A stretch of DNA of 64,000 bases from Gemmatimonadota bacterium (GTDB lineage: Bacteria > Latescibacterota > UBA2968 > UBA8231). Both the position numbers and the translations under genes were made by a program. Positions 47,498 to 56,491 of this stretch are shown here, one piece after another. The stretch's first letter is position 1, and each line of letters opens with the position of its first letter. The notes below the pieces were generated by a model. The model was not told where the DNA came from, searched no databases, and worked only from the letters and a program-made list of their open reading frames with translations. The stretch is from contig VXOR01000078.1 of the NCBI GenBank assembly GCA_009840005.1, forward strand, positions 87,961 through 151,960. Direction: 5' to 3'.

Positions 47498-48645
47498 TAT
47501 GAGCTTCCTTTGCGAATGCGCGGATGGACGATCTCACCGTCGCGCAACACCAAGGTCTCGCGCGTGATTTCGTCCTCCATGTCGAATTGCAACGCTCCCT
47601 CGCCCGCCAAATGACGGAAGAAGGTCGCGATATTGTGCGAGTACATTTGGCTAGCGTGGTGCGGCACGGTCGCCGGTAGATTGAGCGGCCCCATGATCTG
47701 CACTCCGTCCTCTACTACCGTCTCCCCAGGGCGCGTCAGCTCGCAGTTGCCGCCGCGCTCAGAGGCCAAATCGACGATGACCGACCCTGGCCCCATGCTT
47801 TGCACAGCGTCAGCCGTAATCAACAAAGGAGCTGGTTGCCCCGGTATAGCGGCCGTGGTGATAATCACGTCGCTCTGGCCGGCGACTTTAGCCAGCTCCT
47901 CGCGCTGGCGGCGGTAGAACACCTCGTCTTGTGCCCTCGCGTACCCGCCCGCGTCCTCAGAGTCACCGGCGTCGATATCCAACTCCACGAACTCGGCCCC
48001 GAGGCTCTCGACCTGTTCTTTGACCGCTGGTCGCACATCGTACGCCCGGATGACTGCTCCTAGGCGACGGGCCGTGGCAATGGCCTGGAGACCGGCGACC
48101 CCAGCGCCGATGACCAGCACCCGAGACGGAGTCAACGTGCCAGCGGCTGTCATCAAAAGCGGAAACATGCGCGGCAGGGCCGCAGCGGCCAAGAGCACCG
48201 CCTTGTAGCCGGCGATCGTGGCCATGGACGAGAGCACATCCATACTCTGGGCACGAGTAATGCGCGGCATCAATTCCATGGCGAACAAAGTCGCGCCGAC
48301 ATCGGCCAGCGCAACTAGCTCCGAGCCAGCGGTCAGTGGGTCTGAGGCACCGATGAGAACTTGCCCAGAGCGGACCCGGATCAAGTCAGCGCGACCGGCC
48401 TCCGGGTTCGCGCCGAGCGTGCGCACCTGAAGCACTACGTCGGCGCAGGCGAACACTTCGGCGCGATCGGCGGCAATTGCTGCGCCGCGCTCGACATAGG
48501 CCGCATCAGCATAGCCAGCGGCGGCACCCGCGCCCGGCTCAACTAGGATGTCCGCGTTGCAGGCCGCCAACCCGGATACAGCCTCCGGGACCAAGGCGAC
48601 CCGCTGCTCACCAGGGAAGGTCTCTCGTGCGATACCAACGATCAT
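47497..48645 (-). CDS. pntAA: NAD(P) transhydrogenase alpha subunit, NAD-binding part (PntA1)
   Basis: 382 residues, soluble domain I only. Starts MIVGIARETFPGEQRVALVP, has the NAD Rossmann motif VLVIGAGVAGLQAIATARRLGA with VRAYDVR-like acidic strand end, and AIPGQPAPLLIT. It binds NAD(H) in the cytoplasm and docks to PntAB/PntB. It is 3 bp downstream of the hibernation factor gene, so hpf and the pnt genes are probably cotranscribed. Confidence 0.95.
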   Translation of the reverse strand: MIVGIARETFPGEQRVALVPEAVSGLAACNADILVEPGAGAAAGYADAAYVERGAAIAADRAEVFACADVVLQVRTLGANPEAGRADLIRVRSGQVLIGASDPLTAGSELVALADVGATLFAMELMPRITRAQSMDVLSSMATIAGYKAVLLAAAALPRMFPLLMTAAGTLTPSRVLVIGAGVAGLQAIATARRLGAVIRAYDVRPAVKEQVESLGAEFVELDIDAGDSEDAGGYARAQDEVFYRRQREELAKVAGQSDVIITTAAIPGQPAPLLITADAVQSMGPGSVIVDLASERGGNCELTRPGETVVEDGVQIMGPLNLPATVPHHASQMYSHNIATFFRHLAGEGALQFDMEDEITRETLVLRDGEIVHPRIRKGSS

Positions 48646-48648
48646 TGC

Positions 48649-48939
48649 TCAGTGGTGGGACACCAGTTTGTCGTGGTGCTTTTTGAGCTGGCTCTCGATT
48701 TTGGACTCGGCTTCGGCGAGGGCCTTGTAGAGATTGTTCGCCGCCCCGGTGGCCGCAAACGTGCGCTGCGGTACCTTGACGATAATTTCCACTTTGTCGC
48801 CGTGCTTTTCCTTGTCGAGGACGACTTCGCAATCCACGATGCGGTCGAAGTAGTGTTCGAGTTTAGTACAAGAACTGGCAATGTGTGCTTTGGTTTCTTC
48901 TGAGATTTTGCCGTGGCGCATACTGATTCTAGGCTGCAT
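48649..48939 (-). CDS. hpf: Ribosome hibernation promoting factor, short form (HPF/RaiA family)
   Basis: 96 residues: MQPRISMRHGKISEETKAHI, then the beta-alpha fold with KVEIIVKVPQRTFAATG and LYKALAEAESKIESQLKKHHDK. It has only the N-terminal ribosome-binding domain, without the C-terminal dimerisation domain of long HPF. It binds the 30S decoding region and stabilises idle ribosomes. AAAGGATTAGGAG lies just upstream of ATG48939. The position between citrate synthase and transhydrogenase genes suggests growth-state-linked coexpression. Confidence 0.88.
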   Translation of the reverse strand: MQPRISMRHGKISEETKAHIASSCTKLEHYFDRIVDCEVVLDKEKHGDKVEIIVKVPQRTFAATGAANNLYKALAEAESKIESQLKKHHDKLVSHH

Positions 48940-48983
48940 CTCCTAATCCTTTCTGTTGACAAAATTTAATCGCTGGCCCGCGC

Positions 48984-50267
48984 TTAGGGCCGCTCGGCGA
49001 GCGGCTGATAGGTCCGCTGCACCGAGCCGGTGTAAATCTGGCGTGGGCGGCTGATTTTGGTGGCCTTGCTCTCCTCGTACCAATGCGCGATCCAGCCCGG
49101 CATGCGGCCGATGGCGAAGATCACGGTGAACATCTCTTTGGGAATGCCGAGCGCACGGAGAATGACGCCGCTGTAGAAATCCACATTGGGATAGAGCTTG
49201 CGTTGAATGAAATACTCGTCCTCCAGCGCCACGGCCTCCAGTTCCTTAGCTATGTCGAGCAGAGGGTCGTTGATGTGGAGCTTGGCCAAAACTTTCTCGC
49301 AGCTCCTTTTGATGATCTTGGCGCGCGGGTCAAAGTTCTTGTACACTCGATGCCCGAACCCCATCAGACGGATCCCGGCTTTTTTGTCCTTGACCTGCGC
49401 GACGTAGTCGCTAACCGAGGTGTTTTCGTCGCGGATTGTCTCTAGCATGTTCACCACCGCCACATTCGCCCCACCGTGCAGCGGCCCCCACAGGGCGGAG
49501 ACGCCCGCCGCCACCGAGGCGAAGAGGTTGGCTTCACTGCTGCCGACCATCCGCACCGTAGAGGTGCTGCAATTTTGCTCGTGGTCGGCGTGAAGGAGAA
49601 AAATTAAATCCAGCGCATCGACCAGCGCCGGGTCCGCCTCAAACTCGTTGTACGGCTGGCTGAACATCATGTGCAGGAAATTCTCCGCGTACCGTTTCCT
49701 GGGGTGTGGGTACTCAATGTGGTGGCCTAGCTGCTGGCGGTGGGAATAGGCGGCAATGGTGCGGACCTTGGACATGATGCGCGCGGCCGCTTCGATGAAG
49801 GTCTCCTCGTCCTGAATCTCCAACAGCTCGGGATAGTAGCAGCTCAACGCATTGAGCACCGAGGACAACACGGCCATCGGCGGCGAGTTGGGCGGAAAAA
49901 GGCTGAAGTGTTGCTTGAGCTCCTCGCGCAGCATCTGGTGCTTGGTCAGCAACTCACTGAATTCGTCTAGTTGCGCGGCGTTGGGCAACTCGCCCCAGAT
50001 CAGCAAATGGGCGACCTCGATAAAGCGGCTGTACTCGGCCAAATCCTCGATCGCGTAGCCTCGGTAGCGCAGGATGCCCGCATCGCCGTCGATAAAGGTG
50101 ATATCGCTCTGGCAAGAGCCCGTATTGCCGTAGCCAGAGTCTAGGGCGATATACCCAGTATCAGCGCGCAATTTGGCAATATCGACCGCCTTTTCGCCCT
50201 CGCTGCCGACGACGACGGGTAACTCGACGCTCTGGTCCCCGACCTGCAAGCGGGCAGTTTCCGCCAT
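48984..50267 (-). CDS. gltA: Citrate synthase (type II)
   Basis: 427 residues of hexameric-type citrate synthase. It has an N-terminal beta domain (VELPVVVGSEGEKAVDIAKLR), then HADHEQNCSTSTVRMVGSS, the active-site His in WGPLHGGAN, the second His in MGFGHRVYKNFDPRA, and the catalytic Asp in NVDFYSGVILRALG. It condenses oxaloacetate and acetyl-CoA at entry to the TCA cycle, feeding 2-oxoglutarate for glutamate synthase nearby. It has its own leftward promoter region (50268-50438). Confidence 0.96.
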   Translation of the reverse strand: MAETARLQVGDQSVELPVVVGSEGEKAVDIAKLRADTGYIALDSGYGNTGSCQSDITFIDGDAGILRYRGYAIEDLAEYSRFIEVAHLLIWGELPNAAQLDEFSELLTKHQMLREELKQHFSLFPPNSPPMAVLSSVLNALSCYYPELLEIQDEETFIEAAARIMSKVRTIAAYSHRQQLGHHIEYPHPRKRYAENFLHMMFSQPYNEFEADPALVDALDLIFLLHADHEQNCSTSTVRMVGSSEANLFASVAAGVSALWGPLHGGANVAVVNMLETIRDENTSVSDYVAQVKDKKAGIRLMGFGHRVYKNFDPRAKIIKRSCEKVLAKLHINDPLLDIAKELEAVALEDEYFIQRKLYPNVDFYSGVILRALGIPKEMFTVIFAIGRMPGWIAHWYEESKATKISRPRQIYTGSVQRTYQPLAERP

Positions 50268-50438
50268 GTTTCGTTCTCCTGTAACTCGGTCGCTAGGTGC
50301 GCTGAATTGCGCCCCAAGCGCGGTGGATATGCTGTTTTTATCAGATAGTAGGCCCTAAAATTTGCACTGTCAATTGTCGCCAATACCCGCTGGCAGGTGC
50401 TTGATACCCGTAAAAATCGAACGGCGACCAACCGCTAG

Positions 50439-52118
50439 CTACTGATGCGGAATCACCGGCAACAGCACATGAGACGGATACATTTTGGAGTGTTGCACCG
50501 TCTGTTGCGCGCGGCGCATCTCACTGTCCGTGCCGAGGGCATTGCCGGTGTTGTGGTTTCTATCGAAGCGTGGGAAATTGGATGAGGACACTTCGACTCT
50601 GATCCTGTGCCCCTTCTTAAAGACATTGCCGGTGACGGCGAGATCGATCTCGTACTGGTACGTTTGCTCGGGCTGGAGCAACTTGGGGGAGGTGAAGCCC
50701 TCGCGATAGCGCGCCCGGACTATCCCATCGCACAAATTCTTGGCGTACCCACTCGTTGACACATCTACCAGCTTGGCAGTCCAGTCGGTATCCAGCCCGT
50801 CGGTAGCCGCGTATAGAACGACCTTGATCGGCCCTGTCACCTCTAAGTCGGCTACCAACGGCTCGCTGGTGTAACAAAGCACGTCGGCCCTCATCTCCAC
50901 ATCGCGCTGATCGTACGGTCCCCAGGGCACAATGTGGGGCGAGCAACAGTTGTTGCCGCCCACAGTCTGCACGGGAAAATCGGGATCGTACACAAAGTGA
51001 TCTGCCGGCTCGTCGCCCGGCTCAACCGGCGACAAGCTACCATCGCCCAACAGCGCGTTGGCGTTGCCAGCAGAATGCAGATACCACTTTTGCCAGTCGG
51101 TCCTAGCCAGCGGCCATTCGTTCTCGTCTCTCCATTCATTGACGCCCATTATGAAGAGCCGCAGCGGGGCCTCGCCGACGATGCCGTTGTCAATGCCCTT
51201 CAGCCAATAATCAAACCAACGCAACTCCAAATCCTCCAAGTCGTACAGCGAGTTCGCACCGAAGTCGATGTCACCCGTCTTGGTAGAAACACTGAGCGCG
51301 TGTGGCCAAGGGCCGACGATAAGCTGACTTTGCCTAGCTTCGGGCGTCCGCCCGTGCATCCTTAGACCGTTGAAGTTGATAAAGGTGTTGTGGGAATAGA
51401 GATCGTACCAGCCTCCCATTATCAGGGCAGGGGCCGCGATTTCGCCCCACTTGTTTTCGACGTTGACCGAATCCCAGTAGGAGTCGTATTCAGTGTGCGT
51501 CACCCAATCCTGCCAAAACTGTAGGGTTCGGCCCGCCTGTTGATCCATGTCGATGAGGGGAATCGAGCGGAAAGCCTCCGTCCAATTGTGGTACTCGATG
51601 CTCTGAGCGGTGCGACCATTGGTGCGCATCCCCCACGTGAGGGCGACGTTGAGCTGGAACGCCCCGCCGGGGTGAATTAGGCCCGAGTACAGATCGCCGC
51701 ACATCACCCTTGGCGCTATGCACGTCAGGTACTGGCTGCGGTGCGGCGCACTCTGCCACTGCACCCATCCGAGGTACGAGCCTCCGGCCATGCCGATCTT
51801 GCCGTCGCTCCACTCCTGCTGGCCAATCCATTCCTGCGTATCAAAACCGTCCTCGCCGTGGCCGAACAGCGCATAGTGCACGCCGTCGGAGTCCCAGCGC
51901 CCCCGCACGTCTTGGATGACGCAGGCATAGCCGGTATTGGCCAGCCGCATGGCCTTCTCGATCATGAGCGACGTGTTGTTGTCGTACGGCGTGCGCATCA
52001 GCACGGTCGGGAACCTACCCGATGCCTTCGGCAGATAGATGTCGGAAGAAAGATCGACGCCGTCCCGCATAGGCGTTCGGATGTTCAATCTCATATCAAC
52101 TGCGTAATTTGGCTGCAT
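50439..52118 (-). CDS. CocE/NonD-family serine hydrolase (X-Pro dipeptidyl-peptidase S15 fold)
   Basis: 559 residues from ATG52118. The frame is open to 52187, which would overlap the upstream gene. The alpha/beta-hydrolase core contains the nucleophile motif MAGGSYLGWVQW (GxSYxG), preceded by CVIQDVRGRWDSDG (oxyanion Tyr/Arg region). The C-terminal half is the jelly-roll domain with DWTAKLVDVSTSGYAKNLCDGIVRARYR. Relatives hydrolyse esters, cocaine-like compounds, glutaryl-7-ACA or dipeptides. The natural substrate is unknown. There is no signal peptide, so it is probably cytoplasmic. Confidence 0.87.
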   Translation of the reverse strand: MQPNYAVDMRLNIRTPMRDGVDLSSDIYLPKASGRFPTVLMRTPYDNNTSLMIEKAMRLANTGYACVIQDVRGRWDSDGVHYALFGHGEDGFDTQEWIGQQEWSDGKIGMAGGSYLGWVQWQSAPHRSQYLTCIAPRVMCGDLYSGLIHPGGAFQLNVALTWGMRTNGRTAQSIEYHNWTEAFRSIPLIDMDQQAGRTLQFWQDWVTHTEYDSYWDSVNVENKWGEIAAPALIMGGWYDLYSHNTFINFNGLRMHGRTPEARQSQLIVGPWPHALSVSTKTGDIDFGANSLYDLEDLELRWFDYWLKGIDNGIVGEAPLRLFIMGVNEWRDENEWPLARTDWQKWYLHSAGNANALLGDGSLSPVEPGDEPADHFVYDPDFPVQTVGGNNCCSPHIVPWGPYDQRDVEMRADVLCYTSEPLVADLEVTGPIKVVLYAATDGLDTDWTAKLVDVSTSGYAKNLCDGIVRARYREGFTSPKLLQPEQTYQYEIDLAVTGNVFKKGHRIRVEVSSSNFPRFDRNHNTGNALGTDSEMRRAQQTVQHSKMYPSHVLLPVIPHQ

Positions 52119-52134
52119 AGTTGGTACCCGCGTC

Positions 52135-52428
52135 CTACTGGTTGCGAATCGCCTCGATTTTGGCGTCGCGCTCGGCAAAGAGCTCATTGCGAACTTTGCT
52201 CATTTGCTCCTGCACTTGGCGGCGTGCTTCGACGAGGGCCTGCGGATCTGCACCCGTGGCCTGCTCTAACTGGCCCGTAAGCGCAATCTCTTGTTCGGCC
52301 CACTTGGCCTCGTACTGCTTGCGCACTTGGTCTATAGCCTCTTTCTGCTCATCTGTCAGCTTGATCCCCTCTGCGCCCCCGACTGCCTCGTTGGCCTTTT
52401 CCATGGCCAGTTCCAGTGCCGATTTCAT
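52135..52428 (-). CDS. Small helical protein of unknown function
   Basis: 97 residues from ATG52428, chosen for AGGAGA eight bases upstream (the frame is open to 52551). It is strongly helical and charged: MEKANEAVGGAEGIKLTDEQKEAID, then a long Gln/Glu/Arg-rich stretch (ARRQVQEQMSKVRNELFAERDAKIEAIRNQ) likely to form a coiled coil. There is no signal peptide or TM. I do not recognise a family. It precedes the CocE gene by 16 bp on the same strand and may share its transcript. Confidence 0.6.
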   Translation of the reverse strand: MKSALELAMEKANEAVGGAEGIKLTDEQKEAIDQVRKQYEAKWAEQEIALTGQLEQATGADPQALVEARRQVQEQMSKVRNELFAERDAKIEAIRNQ

Positions 52429-52560
52429 GGCAAACTCTCCTAGGTTGACATCACCTGACAACGGCCTTAACATCGCAAAAAAGATAGAGGCTGGCCGCAA
52501 TCGCGACAAATTGCGTCGTCCGCCCTTTATTATCCAACTCACCACGCCCAAAGGAACCCC

Positions 52561-53004
52561 ATGTCCAAACAGTGGAAGGTCTATCTATCCGGCGAGATTC
52601 ACAGCGACTGGCGCGAGCGCATCGTCCAAGCGGCCAGCGACCTGCCGGTCGCGTTCACCGCTCCGGTCACCGATCACGCGGCCAGCGACAACTGCGGCGT
52701 CGATATTCTCGGGCCCGAGGAAAGCAGCTTCTGGAAGGATCACAAAGGTGCACAGCTCAACGCCATCCGCACCCGCACCCTAATCCGCGACGCCGACTTG
52801 GTGGTGGTGCGCTTCGGCGATCAGTACCGCCAGTGGAACGCGGCTTTTGACGCGGGGTTTGCCGCCGCCTGCAACAAGCCGCTGGTCGTCCTCCACCCGC
52901 CCGAGCTGCAACACGCGCTCAAGGAAGTGGATGCGGCCGCGCTCGCCGTGGCCAGTGAGCCCGAGCAAGTCGCGGACATACTGCGCTACGCCATCGAAAA
53001 GTAG
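52561..53004 (+). CDS. YtoQ-family protein
   Basis: 147 residues. WKVYLSGEIHSDWRERI, FTAPVTDHAASDNCGVDILG, DADLVVVRFGDQYRQWNAAFDAGFAAA and KPLVVLHPPELQHALKEVDAAALAVA match the whole YtoQ family, a nucleoside-2-deoxyribosyltransferase-like fold (Asp/Glu near the sugar site, SGEIH start). The function is not established. It is a single gene, divergent from the small helical protein. Confidence 0.85.
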   Translation: MSKQWKVYLSGEIHSDWRERIVQAASDLPVAFTAPVTDHAASDNCGVDILGPEESSFWKDHKGAQLNAIRTRTLIRDADLVVVRFGDQYRQWNAAFDAGFAAACNKPLVVLHPPELQHALKEVDAAALAVASEPEQVADILRYAIEK

Positions 53005-53007
53005 GCA

Positions 53008-53176
53008 CTGATGTTACGCATAGGCACCTAGGTATGGGATGCTTCGACTCCGCTTCGCGGAGTTTATCTTGAGCGAAGCCGAAAGGCTCAGCATGACAAG
53101 GCAAGAACGCGCCAGCACCTGTCATGCTGAGCGCAGCGAAGCATCTCCCACCCAAGAAGCCCGTGCGTAACGTCAG
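53008..53176. mobile_element. 169-bp MITE-like element with the CTGAYGTTACGCA ends
   Basis: Left end ctgatgttacgca (53008-53020) and right end tgcgtaacgtcag (53164-53176) are inverted with one mismatch. Partial complementarity extends inwards to gatgcttc (about 53039-53046) and gaagcatc (about 53140). Inside are ctcagcatgaca / tgtcatgctgag inverted words that make a long hairpin. No ORF. It lies between the ytoQ stop (4 bp) and the stop of the convergent secreted-protein gene (4 bp). Confidence 0.6.
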
Positions 53177-53180
53177 GTAG

Positions 53181-55760
53181 TCAGCGCAGCAGAATCATCT
53201 TGTGCTGTGCGCGGTAGGAATCGGCTTTGAGCGCGTAGAAGTAGAGGCCGCTGCGGTAGCCAGACGCGTCCCACTCCACCTCGTGCCGCCCCGGCGGCAT
53301 CCGCCTCTCCACCAGCCGCGCGACCTCCTGCCCCAAGACATTGTACACCGTTAGCCGCACCAAGCCGGCAACAGGCAAATCAAAGCGGATTTTGGTCGTC
53401 GGATTGAACGGATTGGGCGCGTTTGGGTGCAAGGCGTAGCGCTCGGGACGCGGCTGCGTCCCCTTTTGCGCTTCGACGTGCTGGTCAGCGCTCAGTTCTA
53501 GCGTCCCTTCACCCGCTAGCTCCAGTACGATCAGGTCGCCGTCGACGACTGTACCCCACCATTCGCCGCCGAGAAAACGAGCCGCGGTCCACTCGTTCCC
53601 CCAATGGGGCATTCTTAACTGATAGCCCGTGTCGGGCCCGCGCACGAAACCCGCATAGTCGTCTCGCTCCAAGCTCACGTCTATCGTTTCGCTGGCGCGG
53701 AAGACCGCCTCTCCGTCGGCCAAAAGATAGGTCGCGTCTTGCGCTACAAATCGGGTAAGCTGCCCGTCAACATAGCGGACATAGCCGAAGCGGGCGTCGC
53801 TGACCAAGCTCGCATCCGGCCCGGATACAGCGGCCTCAGACGAATGGCCGCTGCGGAGCCAAGCCACATCCCGCACCTCGGCCAACGCCACCAAAGCTGC
53901 CTCAGCTCCTTGCGCGGATACAGTCTCAAACGCCGGCTTGGCCGCCCTAATCGCCCGCGGATACAGCACCGCTAGGTACCTCCCATCGACACCCTCTTGC
54001 TGCACCCGCAACACTGTGTGGGTCTGCTCTTGGCGATAGTCAAAGGAGTGGATCGCCTCGCTCTCAAGCGCGACCCGGCCAGACTGGTCGGGCAAAAACG
54101 CCAGCAACTCGGCCTTGTCCCGCGTCCAACGCGCCAACGCCAAGTTGCCCGCGCGCGCATACGTTCCCCCACTAGTGCCACCGCCATTGCCGTGCAGCCG
54201 CCACTCGTAGGCGTGGTGACGACTCGACTGAGCTCGCCGAAGTCGGCCCGGGTCGTCGATCTCATCGGCCACGATGAAATACCTGTGATCGGCAAAGAAG
54301 ACCCGCCGCCTCAGCTCGACACCCCGATAGGCAGCGCAGACTTCCGCGTAGTCGCCAGCGGCACTTGTGAAGAATCCCTCGATAAAAGCGTCATTGCGGT
54401 CGCCGATGGTCCCCACCGCGGGCAAAATCCGGCGCGGCGGCCCTTTACCATCTACCAGCACCACGTTGTGATCGCGGCCTTTGTTGACCTTATCGTGGTT
54501 GTCAAAATTGATGTAACCCGCATCTAGGGCCAGCATCTCGCCGGCGGCGTAAATCACAAAGCTGGTCCCGTCGGGGTGTTCGTGTGCGAACCCGTGCTCG
54601 CGGGCCGTGCCATTTTCGCCGCGCAGGAGCATGTAGGTAGCCGCGGCCGACCAGTCGCTGCGGAAGACGGCGTCTCCAGCCCCGGGCATAAAAACCGACG
54701 GGCCGTGCGTCGGCTCTTGCGCGGGCACGCTGTCGTCGTACAGGGCAATGGCGTCCATCTCGGAAAACTGGCGCACGTACAGGCCGCGCTCGTTGTTTTC
54801 CCAGTCCCAGCGATGGACCCCACCGTTGGCTTGCACGGCCGCTAGGTAATGCCCGTAGAAATCGTCTAAGTGGCCGTCGTCGATGTTGGGCCGCCGGCCA
54901 TTGGGCAGCCGCAGGTTCAAGGACCACTCGTGCATCTTCTCGATCTTGGGATCGGCAAACAAGTCCAAGCCGGTGCGGTTCTTGAGCGCGAACAAGTAGG
55001 GCAGATAGACATCCGCAGCGTAGCGGCTGTAAAACGGCCCCTCCGCGTACCCCCCGTCCCTTTCTTCAATCTGGAAGTCGAGGCTGCTGGTGACCATCTC
55101 CAAGGCGCGGTCAGCCCATTCCTGCGGCGTGCCTTCGCCGCTGGTGTACTCGCTCAAGGCCATGGCCGCCAGCCCGAGGCCACCGTACGCGCGGATGTGC
55201 CAGTTGTCGAGATGCGGAGTCTCGTGCAAGCGAATTTTGACCGGGAACAGCCCAAACCCCACCTCGCCAATCACGATGCCTTTCCACAGGCGGTCGGCTT
55301 CCTCGCCGAGAATCAACCGCATCTCCTGCAGGGCTTGACGGTCATTGGCCGCAGCATAGGGGTGCAGGATGTCGTATGCCACGGCGTACTGGGCCACGAC
55401 CTCGCCCTCGTTGTGCGGCTCGCCCAAATCGCCTCCTCGCGGCGGGAACGCCACCCCCTGCATCACCTCCAACGCGCGTTTGGCAAACGCGGCATTGTCG
55501 GTCATCAGCCAAGCAAAGGCCAAAGACTTGGCGTAGCGGACCTCAGCGCGCTCGTCAACAAAGGTCGCCGGAGCATTCCGCGCCCGCTGCAACACAATCC
55601 GCCACCACGTGGCATACGGTTCGCGCTGGATGCGCTCTTTGAGCAGGGGAATATCTTCAACAGAAAAAAGCAGGCCCGGATGCTCTTCAGCAGACAGCGT
55701 CTGCGCGGCAGCACCCACAGGCGCGAGAGCCAAGGCGGCGCAAAGGGCCCAAGCGATCAT
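53181..55760 (-). CDS. Secreted heparinase II/III-like polysaccharide lyase with FlgD-like sorting domain
   Basis: 859 residues from ATG55760 (AGGA nine bases upstream). The frame extends to 55838, but that part is translated repeat DNA. The signal peptide ends GAAAQ. The alpha/alpha-toroid domain (about 30-370) has HPGLLFSVEDIPLLKERI and LDNWHIRAYGGLGLAAMALSEY. The heparinase II/III beta domain (about 400-690) has VFRSDW, HEHPDGTSFVIYAAGEMLALDAGY and HNVVLVDGKG with conserved His/Tyr. A beta-sandwich and then the FlgD-like domain (APNPFNPTTKIRFDLP ... HKMILLR) end the chain. It probably degrades uronic-acid polysaccharides outside the cell. Confidence 0.87.
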   Translation of the reverse strand: MIAWALCAALALAPVGAAAQTLSAEEHPGLLFSVEDIPLLKERIQREPYATWWRIVLQRARNAPATFVDERAEVRYAKSLAFAWLMTDNAAFAKRALEVMQGVAFPPRGGDLGEPHNEGEVVAQYAVAYDILHPYAAANDRQALQEMRLILGEEADRLWKGIVIGEVGFGLFPVKIRLHETPHLDNWHIRAYGGLGLAAMALSEYTSGEGTPQEWADRALEMVTSSLDFQIEERDGGYAEGPFYSRYAADVYLPYLFALKNRTGLDLFADPKIEKMHEWSLNLRLPNGRRPNIDDGHLDDFYGHYLAAVQANGGVHRWDWENNERGLYVRQFSEMDAIALYDDSVPAQEPTHGPSVFMPGAGDAVFRSDWSAAATYMLLRGENGTAREHGFAHEHPDGTSFVIYAAGEMLALDAGYINFDNHDKVNKGRDHNVVLVDGKGPPRRILPAVGTIGDRNDAFIEGFFTSAAGDYAEVCAAYRGVELRRRVFFADHRYFIVADEIDDPGRLRRAQSSRHHAYEWRLHGNGGGTSGGTYARAGNLALARWTRDKAELLAFLPDQSGRVALESEAIHSFDYRQEQTHTVLRVQQEGVDGRYLAVLYPRAIRAAKPAFETVSAQGAEAALVALAEVRDVAWLRSGHSSEAAVSGPDASLVSDARFGYVRYVDGQLTRFVAQDATYLLADGEAVFRASETIDVSLERDDYAGFVRGPDTGYQLRMPHWGNEWTAARFLGGEWWGTVVDGDLIVLELAGEGTLELSADQHVEAQKGTQPRPERYALHPNAPNPFNPTTKIRFDLPVAGLVRLTVYNVLGQEVARLVERRMPPGRHEVEWDASGYRSGLYFYALKADSYRAQHKMILLR
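54221..54244 (-). repeat. Repeat word inside the heparinase-like gene
   Basis: gactcgactgagctcgccg followed by aagtc, the same words that flank the repeat at 9729-9753. Translated on the minus strand as LRRAQSS, it lies between IVADEIDDPG and HHAYEWRLHG, where it looks like an in-frame insertion of about eight residues. Confidence 0.45.
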
Positions 55761-55763
55761 GCG

Positions 55764-55847
55764 GCAATCCTGAATGACTTGAACGATTCGAGAAGCGGAT
55801 AATTTTGTTTCGACTATTCTGCGTCCATCTGCGTCCATCTGCGGATC
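55764..55847. repeat. Dispersed intergenic repeat, copy B (partner at 2616-2697)
   Basis: Same arrangement as copy A. It begins 3 nt from the start codon of the leftward gene (55760), has gcaatcctgaatgactt, gaacgattcgagaagcggat and, further out, three tctgcgtccatc-type words. The AGGA used for ribosome binding is within the repeat. Confidence 0.75.
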
Positions 55848-55858
55848 ATTTACGACTT

Positions 55859-56476
55859 CTAAAAGACGCGGCGCAAATCAAAGCCCCACAGCAGCCCCAA
55901 GGTGACGTAGCCCTTGCCGACTAGGACCTTGAAACCGCCGACGGTGCGGCCTGGGGCATCGAAAAACAACCCCAAGGTTCCATACGCCGTCGCTGGGCTT
56001 AGGTGGCGATAGCCCGCCCCGACAAACAGCTTGCCCGGTCGGCCGGCAATCCACACCTCGTCGAGGACGATATAGGCCAGATCCCCACTGAGCGAGCGCA
56101 GCCAATCCGTGCCGCCCGAGCAGCGATAATCCGCCACGCGGTATCCAGTCCGCGTATCAAAGCAGTAGGTACGGGTGGGAGAGGGCCGGAAGTAACGCGG
56201 GTCGTAATCGTCGCCTTCGTGAAAGCTCACATCGAGCGCATTGACCGAGCCGATGAGGCGCAAGCGGTTGAAAACGGCCCTAAACCCCAAGGGAACGCGC
56301 ACGCCCGCACCGCGATGATCCAAGTTGATAAAGCCCAAGCCTACCGCAGCATAGTAGCCGTCGCGCTGCCGCTTGGGCATCTCTTCGGGCACGACATCTT
56401 GGATGCGCACGGCTTCGGCCCCACTCGCCAACAGCAAGCCGATCCAGATGAGGTGTATGTATGCGCGCTGTATCAC
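55859..56476 (-). CDS. Hypothetical outer-membrane beta-barrel-like protein
   Basis: 205 residues. A signal peptide (about 1-22, ending GAEA) is followed by alternating hydrophobic/polar strands (YYAAVGLGFINLD, VRVPLGFRAVFNRLRLIGSVNALDV, KLFVGAGYRHLSP, YGTLGLFFDAPG, VTLGLLWGFDLRRVF). The terminal Phe and strand pattern suggest a small outer-membrane barrel. A Cys pair (YCFDTR, DYRCSGG) may form a disulphide. No family recognised. It is separated from the heparinase-like gene by the copy-B repeat. Confidence 0.65.
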   Translation of the reverse strand: MIQRAYIHLIWIGLLLASGAEAVRIQDVVPEEMPKRQRDGYYAAVGLGFINLDHRGAGVRVPLGFRAVFNRLRLIGSVNALDVSFHEGDDYDPRYFRPSPTRTYCFDTRTGYRVADYRCSGGTDWLRSLSGDLAYIVLDEVWIAGRPGKLFVGAGYRHLSPATAYGTLGLFFDAPGRTVGGFKVLVGKGYVTLGLLWGFDLRRVF

Positions 56477-56491
56477 CCGTTTGTCCTCTAT

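Noticed and set aside
55761..55838. N-terminal extension of the heparinase-like protein to 55838
   Set aside because: The extra residues are a translation of the dispersed repeat and precede a good signal peptide starting at 55760.
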